DNA of 5,187 nt. Origin: Terrirubrum sp051646285 (GTDB lineage Bacteria > Pseudomonadota > Alphaproteobacteria > Rhizobiales > Beijerinckiaceae). The DNA lies in the NCBI GenBank assembly GCA_051646285.1, contig JBOFCU010000073.1:1-5187 (forward strand). Direction: 5' to 3'. A program made the translations under genes and the position numbers. Under the pieces are notes generated by a model. The model saw nothing but the letters and a program-made list of their open reading frames with translations. It had not been told where the DNA came from and did not search any database. The number at the start of each line of letters is the position of its first letter. The first letter of the stretch is position 1. Below are positions 1 through 4,327 of the stretch, one piece after another.

Positions 1-177
1 GAAGCACAGAAAAAACAGCACCAGCAATCCGAGCAGCACCTTGATCAGGCGCGAACGCAACTCGATCAGATGCTCGATCAGTGGCGCTTTCGAGGCCTCA
101 ATCGCCTCTTCATCGCGCTTGCGCTGGTCTTCCTTGATGATGCCTTTTGAAGCGCCGAGGGGAGCAAGATCGCTCAT
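1..177 (-). CDS. tatC: Sec-independent protein translocase subunit TatC (N-terminal part, runs off the left edge)
   Basis: This is the polytopic core of the twin-arginine translocase; with TatB it forms the receptor for RR signal peptides in the inner membrane. Only the first 59 codons are inside the window. The start is the ATG at 177-175, supported by a strong Shine-Dalgarno GGAGG (plus-strand 187-191) nine bases upstream. The start overlaps the tatB stop in an ATGA junction, so translation is probably coupled. Residues 1-31 are charged and probably cytoplasmic. They are followed by the family hallmark APLIEHLIELRSRLIKVL (about residues 31-48), and then by the hydrophobic start of TM1 (LLGLLVLFFLCF) at the window edge. 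In E. coli TatC the equivalent motif begins only a few residues from the start, so this N-terminal extension is long. Identity is secure. Whether the gene is intact beyond the window cannot be seen. Confidence 0.95.
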   Translation of the reverse strand, partial: MSDLAPLGASKGIIKEDQRKRDEEAIEASKAPLIEHLIELRSRLIKVLLGLLVLFFLCF

Positions 178-680
178 GCGTCTGCGCCTCCATCAGCGGG
201 CTTGTCGACAGCCGCCTTCACGCGCGGCTTGCGCGGTGTTTTCGGTTTGGCAGCGGGCATATCTTCCGCAGCCGTTTCCACCGGCTTCGCCTCGTCAAAG
301 GCGGCATGATCAACGGGCGGTGCGGCATCGGGAAGCGGAATGTCGGGTTCCTGAACCGGCATGGCGCTGCCTGCGTCCGCCGTCGCAGTCTCACCCGGGT
401 TCACAGCCGTCTTGATCTCGTTGCGGATGGATTCGATCGGGTTGAAAGTCGAGACAGAGGACGCCGCCTCGTTCATCGAATCAAATTCCTTTTTCACCGA
501 GGCAATGTCAGCGTCCCGCATCGCGTCATCGAACTGGCTGCGAAACTCACCGGCCATGCGCTTGATCTTGCCGACCATCTGGCCAAGCGCGCGCAGCGTG
601 CCCGGCAAATCCTTGGGCGGAATCAGCACCAGCGCCATCACGCCGATGATGATCATTTTGCCCCAGGACAGATCAAACAT
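174..680 (-). CDS. tatB: Sec-independent protein translocase subunit TatB
   Basis: TatB pairs with TatC in the Tat receptor complex at the inner membrane. The product is 168 aa, a normal TatB length. The N-terminus MFDLSW is typical. One transmembrane helix spans about residues 6-21, a hinge follows at 21-26 (PPKDLP), and then an amphipathic, charged helix runs to about 70 (LRALGQMVGKIKRMAGEF, then a KKEFDSM segment). The tail from about 95 is rich in Ala, Pro, Asp and Lys and probably disordered. Two positions are unusual against the family as I know it: residue 8 is Lys rather than the usual Glu, and residue 21 is Pro rather than the Gly of the Gly-Pro hinge. I checked both codons in the sequence (AAA and CCG). 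The gene lies 80 bases after tatA and overlaps tatC by 4 bases. Only a weak GGACGGG-like ribosome site precedes its ATG. Confidence 0.95.
   Translation of the reverse strand: MFDLSWGKMIIIGVMALVLIPPKDLPGTLRALGQMVGKIKRMAGEFRSQFDDAMRDADIASVKKEFDSMNEAASSVSTFNPIESIRNEIKTAVNPGETATADAGSAMPVQEPDIPLPDAAPPVDHAAFDEAKPVETAAEDMPAAKPKTPRKPRVKAAVDKPADGGADA
187..191 (-). promoter_or_regulatory. Shine-Dalgarno site of tatC inside the end of tatB
   Basis: Minus-strand GGAGG lies 9 bases before the tatC ATG at 177 and sits within the last codons of tatB. It is clearly stronger than the site in front of tatB, so tatC translation may not depend wholly on coupling at the ATGA overlap. Confidence 0.7.
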
Positions 681-747
681 GTGGATACCCGTCCATCAGG
701 ACGCTGCGCAGCACAGCACGCACGCCCTTTACCTCAAACCGTGACAT

Positions 748-776
748 GAAAACCGCAGAATCAGCTGGTTTTCTGC
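748..776 (-). other. Two mutually exclusive stems at the tatA stop codon
   Basis: GAAAACC (748-754) can pair with GGTTTTC (767-773), 7 bp with a 12-base loop that includes the tatA stop. Alternatively GCAGAA (755-760) can pair with TTCTGC (771-776), 6 bp with a 10-base loop. The arms overlap, so only one stem can form at a time. The site lies at the tatA/tatB junction, where a structure could influence the ratio of TatA to TatBC. Function is inferred only from position. Confidence 0.35.
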
Positions 777-1006
777 GTCTGCGATGAAGTCGTCCCGGCT
801 GCGGGCGCGTGATCAATGGTCTGGCCTGAGCCAGCAGTGTTCGCCGTATCGGCGGGCGGCGGTGTTTCGTCTTCCGACATGCCCTTCTTGAAGGCCTTGA
901 TGCCCTTGGCTGCGTCACCCATCAATTCCGACAGCTTGCCGCGTCCGAACAGAAGCATCACCACGATGCCGACCACAACCCAATGCCAAATGCTTGCGCC
1001 ACCCAT
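761..1006 (-). CDS. tatA: Sec-independent protein translocase subunit TatA
   Basis: TatA is the small subunit that oligomerises on the TatBC receptor to open the path for folded substrates. The product is 81 aa. It has an N-terminal transmembrane helix (about residues 5-20, SIWHWVVVGIVVMLLF), the Phe-Gly hinge at 20-21, and an amphipathic helix GRGKLSELMGDAAKGIKAFK at 21-40. A KKGM segment follows, then an acidic, Thr/Ser/Ala-rich tail. His8 is the polar residue of the membrane helix. The reading frame is open to an ATG at 1039, but the ATG at 1006-1004 is chosen because AGGAG (plus-strand 1015-1019) lies 8 bases upstream and because TatA proteins begin just before the SIWHW-type motif. It is the first gene of the tatABC order. 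It follows pepA after a 168-base gap and may have its own promoter there. Confidence 0.95.
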   Translation of the reverse strand: MGGASIWHWVVVGIVVMLLFGRGKLSELMGDAAKGIKAFKKGMSEDETPPPADTANTAGSGQTIDHAPAAGTTSSQTQKTS

Positions 1007-1014
1007 GGGTGTCA

Positions 1015-1019
1015 CTCCT
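1015..1019 (-). promoter_or_regulatory. Shine-Dalgarno site that decides the tatA start
   Basis: Read on the minus strand this is AGGAG, followed by 8 bases and then ATG at 1006. It favours that start over the in-frame ATG at 1039, which would add 11 residues (MRPNRRSGVTP) not seen in TatA proteins. Confidence 0.8.
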
Positions 1020-1031
1020 GAACGTCTGTTG

Positions 1032-1048
1032 GGGCGCATGACGCGCCC
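1032..1048 (-). other. Perfect 6-bp hairpin in the tatA leader
   Basis: GGGCGC and GCGCCC are separated by 5 bases (arms at plus 1032-1037 and 1043-1048). In the minus-strand transcript the hairpin ends 12 bases upstream of the tatA AGGAG, and no run of U follows it. It could shape access to the ribosome site or stabilise the 5' end of the mRNA. No function can be assigned from sequence alone. Confidence 0.4.
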
Positions 1049-1060
1049 GGTTTCTCTGTG

Positions 1061-1089
1061 AACCTATGGGCTGAAAACGGCAAAGACAA
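1061..1089 (-). promoter_or_regulatory. Possible weak sigma-70-type promoter of tatA
   Basis: Minus-strand TTGTCT (plus 1084-1089) and TAGGTT (plus 1061-1066) are separated by 17 bases and lie 55-83 bases upstream of the tatA start. Each box matches the classical consensus only partly. The call depends mainly on the spacing and on the location between the pepA 3' hairpin and tatA. It is an inference; a transcription start map is needed to confirm it. Confidence 0.25.
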
Positions 1090-1118
1090 GGTGACGCACC
1101 CACCTCTTTTGGCTGCGA

Positions 1119-1155
1119 GGCGGAAAATGCGCTTCAGCGTTCACATTTTCCCGCC
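1119..1155 (-). terminator. Long hairpin downstream of pepA, terminator-like but without a U run
   Basis: Arms GGCGGAAAATG (1119-1129) and CATTTTCCCGCC (1144-1155) pair over 11 bases with one bulged base. An inner CGC/GCG stem (1130-1132 with 1137-1139) closes a TTCA tetraloop and leaves a four-base TTCA bulge at 1140-1143. The hairpin begins 20 bases after the pepA stop on the minus strand. A T-rich tract is absent on the exit side, so it does not meet the usual definition of an intrinsic terminator. It may instead be an mRNA 3'-end or processing structure. The structure itself is clear; the role is uncertain. Confidence 0.45.
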
Positions 1156-1159
1156 ATTC

Positions 1160-1175
1160 AGCGCTGATGGGCGCT
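1160..1175. repeat. Small hairpin at the pepA stop codon
   Basis: AGCGC (1160-1164) pairs with GCGCT (1171-1175) around a six-base loop. It touches the last base of the pepA TAA codon. It is short and could be chance in GC-rich DNA, but it is one of three stems in a row at the pepA 3' end. Confidence 0.3.
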
Positions 1176-2815
1176 TATCGCTGCACATCACGCGCGGTGC
1201 GGCGGTCGGCACCCACAGGGGTGTCGCGCACCGCCTCTGACGCAGGCACCGTACCGGCCTTCGCTTGCCCGGCATTGCGGCCACGCTGGGTTGGCACCTT
1301 CGTTCTGGCCGGAGTGGCTGACGGATCGTGGCCCTCATAGTGGTTCTGCACCAGCAGGTTGAGCAGCCGCACGCCAAAACCCGAACTCCAGCTTTTCTGG
1401 ATCTCGCTTTGCGGTGACCCCATGGCGGGGCCGGCAATATCAAGATGCGCCCACGGCGTCTTGTTGACGAAGCGCTGCAGGAACTGGGCGGCGGTAATGG
1501 CACCGGCATCGCGCGCCCCGGCGTTTTTCACATCGGCAAATTTGGAGTCGATCATCTTGTCGTATTCTGCGGTCAACGGCATGCGCCACACCTTGTCGCC
1601 GCTGGCCTGACCCGCCGCAAAAAGCCGGTCAGCCAATGTGTCATCATTTGAAAACAGGCCGGCATGCTCCTTGCCGAGTGCCACAATGCAGGCCCCGGTC
1701 AAGGTTGCGAGATTGACCATGAAGGCTGGCTTGAAACGGTTCTGCGTGTACCAGAGCACGTCGGCCAGAACGAGGCGGCCTTCCGCATCGGTGTTGATGA
1801 TCTCGATGGTCTGGCCCGACAGGGATTTCACAATATCACCGGGGCGCTGGGCGTTCCCATCTGGCATGTTTTCCACAAGACCGATCACGCCAATGGCATT
1901 CACCTTGGCCTTGCGCGCTGCCAGCGTGTGCATGAGGCCGACCACGCAGGCCGCGCCGCCCATATCCCCCTTCATATCTTCCATACCGCCGGCCGGCTTG
2001 ATGGAAATGCCGCCGGTATCAAACGTCACGCCCTTGCCGATAAAGGCGACCGGCTGGCCGTTGCGGTTTTTGCCGCCGCGCCAGCGCATGATGACAACAT
2101 AACTTTCCTTGCGCGACCCCTGGCCGACGCCGAGCAAGGCCCGCATGCCGATTTTTTCCAGCTGACGCGCACCGAGAATTTCGACTTCAACGCCAAGTTT
2201 CTTGAGTGCCGCAGCGCGTTTTGCAAATTCCTGCGGATACAGCACATTCGGCGGCTCATTGACGAGATCGCGGGCGATATTCACACCGCTGGCAATCGCC
2301 TCGCGCGTTTTCACGGCGGCTTTGGCGGCAGCGGTATCGGCCGTCACCAACGTCAGTGCGAGGGCGGTTTTTTCATCCTTCTTCACCGTCTTGTAGAGGT
2401 CGAAGGCGTAGGCCCGCATGTGCAGGCCGAGCGCAAATTCGCCGATTTCATCAGCAGTCATGGCGGCAGCCGCCTTGTCCATCACGACCGTTGCGGCCTT
2501 GACCCTGGCGAGAGCGCCAGCGGCAGCCCCACCCATCATGGCGAAGTCCCGCTTTGACGCATCCTTGGCACCGATGCCGACCAGCAGCACCCGCTCGTAA
2601 GTCGTGCCTGCCGGGGCGGTGATCATGCAGCAGCTTGCCGCCTTGCCCTTGAAGCTTTCAAGACCGGCAGCGCGCTCAACGGCGCGGACCCCGGCGCTTC
2701 CCAAAATGGCCTTTGCCTGCCTGGACAGCGCCAAATCGCCATCGGTGAAGACAACAAGTGTCGCACCATTTTTTGCGGGTGTGGCAGAAACGGTCAGCGA
2801 AATGGCGCGGCTCAT
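1175..2815 (-). CDS. pepA: Leucyl aminopeptidase (peptidase family M17) with a C-terminal tail extension
   Basis: A cytosolic di-metal exopeptidase that removes N-terminal residues, preferably Leu-like, during peptide turnover. The product is 546 aa from the ATG at 2815. An N-terminal macro-like domain covers about residues 1-165, and the catalytic domain covers about 180-494. The active-site set is complete: Lys261, Asp266, Asp284, Asp343 and Glu345 as metal ligands, with Lys273 and Arg347 as catalytic residues. The spacings equal those of E. coli PepA (270/275/282/293/352/354/356). The M17 signature NTDAEGRL is at 341-348. The start is preferred over in-frame ATGs at 2839 and 2866 because GAGGA (plus 2826-2830) lies 10 bases upstream. 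The usual family end (LLVQNHYE, about 487-494) is followed by about 52 extra residues, polar and rich in Ala, Arg, Thr and Pro. PepA of E. coli also binds DNA, but nothing here shows that role. Confidence 0.95.
   Translation of the reverse strand: MSRAISLTVSATPAKNGATLVVFTDGDLALSRQAKAILGSAGVRAVERAAGLESFKGKAASCCMITAPAGTTYERVLLVGIGAKDASKRDFAMMGGAAAGALARVKAATVVMDKAAAAMTADEIGEFALGLHMRAYAFDLYKTVKKDEKTALALTLVTADTAAAKAAVKTREAIASGVNIARDLVNEPPNVLYPQEFAKRAAALKKLGVEVEILGARQLEKIGMRALLGVGQGSRKESYVVIMRWRGGKNRNGQPVAFIGKGVTFDTGGISIKPAGGMEDMKGDMGGAACVVGLMHTLAARKAKVNAIGVIGLVENMPDGNAQRPGDIVKSLSGQTIEIINTDAEGRLVLADVLWYTQNRFKPAFMVNLATLTGACIVALGKEHAGLFSNDDTLADRLFAAGQASGDKVWRMPLTAEYDKMIDSKFADVKNAGARDAGAITAAQFLQRFVNKTPWAHLDIAGPAMGSPQSEIQKSWSSGFGVRLLNLLVQNHYEGHDPSATPARTKVPTQRGRNAGQAKAGTVPASEAVRDTPVGADRRTARDVQR
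1194..1234. repeat. Strong imperfect palindrome inside the 3' end of pepA
   Basis: The outer arms GCGGTGCG (1194-1201) and CGCACCGC (1227-1234) pair perfectly over 8 bases. The inner arms (1207-1214 with 1219-1226) pair over 8 bases around an ACAG loop on the plus strand, with one G-U pair that becomes an A-C mismatch on the transcribed minus strand. Five bases (1202-1206) bulge on one side. The palindrome encodes residues 528-541 of the PepA tail, the part with no counterpart in the family as I know it. Confidence 0.6.
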
Positions 2816-2858
2816 GCGGGGGTGGTCCTCAAGGTTCATTCCGCAGACGGGAGCTGCC

Positions 2859-2983
2859 GGAATCACGGTCTATATGCGATCACGCTACCCGCTCCGCCCC
2901 GATCATGCGAGAGATTTGCACACTGCGGCAGAGAAGGGGTGCACCCAGCAGGCTGCTGCTAACGCAGGTGTGACCGTGATCCC
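2859..2983. repeat. Inverted repeat GGAATCACGGTC / GACCGTGATCCC in the divergent promoter region
   Basis: Arms at 2859-2870 and 2972-2983 match at 11 of 12 positions, with a 9-base perfect core, and are separated by 101 bases. The position between two divergent operons fits a dyad operator, but a chance match is quite possible. A further GACCGTGAT occurs at 3331-3339 inside lptF. Confidence 0.3.
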
Positions 2984-3039
2984 ACAATGTCTGCCCCGTT
3001 TTCGCCTCAACCTGATGGTTTTTGCCCGCTCTCTTGTCG

Positions 3040-3055
3040 CGCGGGCCTTCCCGCG
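3040..3055. other. 6-bp hairpin upstream of lptF
   Basis: CGCGGG (3040-3045) pairs perfectly with CCCGCG (3050-3055) around CCTT. It lies 51 bases before the annotated lptF start, probably in the leader or promoter. No T-run follows directly. The role is unknown. Confidence 0.3.
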
Positions 3056-3106
3056 ATACCCCGGCGGTCTGGTTGCGGATGCTCTTTGTGAGACCCGCGC
3101 GGTTTT

Positions 3107-4324
3107 TTGAGCAAACGCAACGTGCAACGGCTATGGCATCTGTTCCGGTTCGGCCTGATTGAGCGGTATGTGTTCCGCATGGCTTTCTTTGCCTGCGTGC
3201 TCGGCATCATCGTTCTCACCGCCGTCATCTGGGTGACACAGGCCCTGCGTGAACTGGATCTGATGACATCGAAGGGTCAAACGATCCTGATGTTTCTGGC
3301 GATCACTGGTCTTTCCATTCCCGCACTGGTGACCGTGATTGCGCCTGTCGCCCTATTCGCCGCCGTCGTTTTTACGCTCAACAAGCTGAACAGCGACAGC
3401 GAGCTGATTGTGATGAATGCGGCAGGCACGCCGCCATTGGTGATCTTGAAACCACTGGCGCTGCTGGGGGTTCTGATCACACTGATGGTTGGCACCATGA
3501 CAATTTATGTGATGCCGGAAAGTTTTCGCACCATCCGCGATCTGATCACAAAGGTGCAGGCTGATTTTTTATCGAACGTGGTGGCAGAGGGGCAATTCAC
3601 GACACTGCAAAATGGCATCACATTTCATTATCGCGAGCGCAGTGGCCAGACGCTGCGCGGCGTTTTTATGCAGGACCGGCGCGACAAGGATAAAACCAGC
3701 GTTTATCTGGCCGAAAAAGGCCATACGCTTTCCGGCAATGAGGGCAGCTTTCTCGTTCTGGAAAAAGGCAGTGTGCAGCGCTTGAGTGCGGGCCAGCAGG
3801 ATGCGGCCATTGTCCTGTTCGAGCGCTATGCGCTGGATTTGAGTGAGTTGGCGGCACAGGCCGATGGCAGTTATTACCGGCCGCGCGAGCAGAACACATT
3901 TGACTTGCTGCTGGGGCGCAGCAAGGCGCCAGACAAGCGTTTTGAATCCCGTTACCGCGCCGAATTGCATGACCGGTTGACCGGACCGCTTTATGCGCTG
4001 GCCTTCATGCTGATTGGCTATGCGGCCTTGAGCGCACCACGCACGACACGTCAGGGCCGCGGCGCAGCGATTGCCGGGGCGGTGCTGGGCGTCGTTGTGC
4101 TGCGAACGCTCGGTTTCTTTGTCGGGTCACTTGTTGCCCGCTCGCCAGCCTTTGTGCCGCTGGCCTACGCCTTGCCATTGGGAGCAAGCCTTGCGTCCAT
4201 CATTGTCGCGCGGCGCAGCCATAATCTGAAGCAGCGTGAGTGGCCCTGGATCGCGCGCTTCAGCACCGCCGCCGCCCAATGGGCATTGCGAAACCCGCTG
4301 CTGGCACGGCTGCGGCGGGTCTGA
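3107..4324 (+). CDS. lptF: LPS export ABC transporter permease LptF
   Basis: One of the two membrane subunits of LptB2FG, which pulls lipopolysaccharide out of the inner membrane and passes it to LptC and LptA. The product is 405 aa from a TTG. Membrane segments lie at about 24-46, 60-90 and 112-134, then a periplasmic jellyroll-like domain at about 135-290, then segments at about 293-310, 318-340 and 345-366. This is the standard LptF/LptG plan. Family-like stretches are IERYVFR (18-24), LNSDSELIVMNAAG (94-107) and the LHDRLTGPLYALAFMLIGY region (287-305). The cytoplasmic tail after 367 is basic. No ATG lies near the expected N-terminus. An in-frame stop at 3089-3091 limits the choice to TTG 3107 or GTG 3122, neither with a good ribosome site; GTG 3122 would remove 5 residues and is about as likely. 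lptG follows after 3 bases. Confidence 0.93.
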   Translation: MSKRNVQRLWHLFRFGLIERYVFRMAFFACVLGIIVLTAVIWVTQALRELDLMTSKGQTILMFLAITGLSIPALVTVIAPVALFAAVVFTLNKLNSDSELIVMNAAGTPPLVILKPLALLGVLITLMVGTMTIYVMPESFRTIRDLITKVQADFLSNVVAEGQFTTLQNGITFHYRERSGQTLRGVFMQDRRDKDKTSVYLAEKGHTLSGNEGSFLVLEKGSVQRLSAGQQDAAIVLFERYALDLSELAAQADGSYYRPREQNTFDLLLGRSKAPDKRFESRYRAELHDRLTGPLYALAFMLIGYAALSAPRTTRQGRGAAIAGAVLGVVVLRTLGFFVGSLVARSPAFVPLAYALPLGASLASIIVARRSHNLKQREWPWIARFSTAAAQWALRNPLLARLRRV

Positions 4325-4327
4325 CGC

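Larger units (their letters stand above)
2816..3106. promoter_or_regulatory. Divergent intergenic region between pepA and lptF
   Basis: This 291-base region should hold the promoters of pepA (leftwards) and lptF (rightwards). I see no convincing pair of -35 and -10 boxes on either strand. A TATATG/CATATA stretch near 2871-2876 is the only AT-rich -10-like site, and it lacks a partner at the right spacing. The region contains an inverted repeat of ATCACGGTC, a GGGTGCACCC palindrome (2937-2946), a CAGCA/TGCTG hairpin (2946-2958), and a CGCGGG/CCCGCG hairpin (3040-3055). No credible gene lies here: open frames crossing it lack ribosome sites and family features. Confidence 0.5.

Noticed and set aside
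703..712. GCTGCGCAGC palindrome in the tatA-tatB gap
   Set aside because: A perfect 10-base palindrome with no loop cannot form a stable RNA hairpin, and it is too short to claim as a binding site in GC-rich DNA.
147..749. Plus-strand open frame of 200 codons
   Set aside because: It lies opposite tatB and the tatA-tatB gap, is rich in Arg and His as antisense frames in GC-rich genes are, and has no family features.
1664..2557. Plus-strand open frame of 297 codons
   Set aside because: It is antisense to the catalytic domain of pepA, whose every active-site residue is intact. It resembles no family I know and is explained by codon mirroring in GC-rich DNA.
2871..2876. TATATG / CATATA as a -10 box for lptF or pepA
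   Set aside because: No acceptable -35 element lies 16-18 bases away on either strand.
2604..3110. Plus-strand open frame of 168 codons crossing the pepA start and the intergenic region
   Set aside because: More than a third of it is antisense to the pepA N-terminus. It has no convincing ribosome site and its product lacks recognisable domains.
2903..3127. Minus-strand open frame of 74 codons in the pepA-lptF gap
   Set aside because: Its product is a low-complexity basic sequence, its start lies inside lptF, and there is no good ribosome site. Chance is the best explanation.
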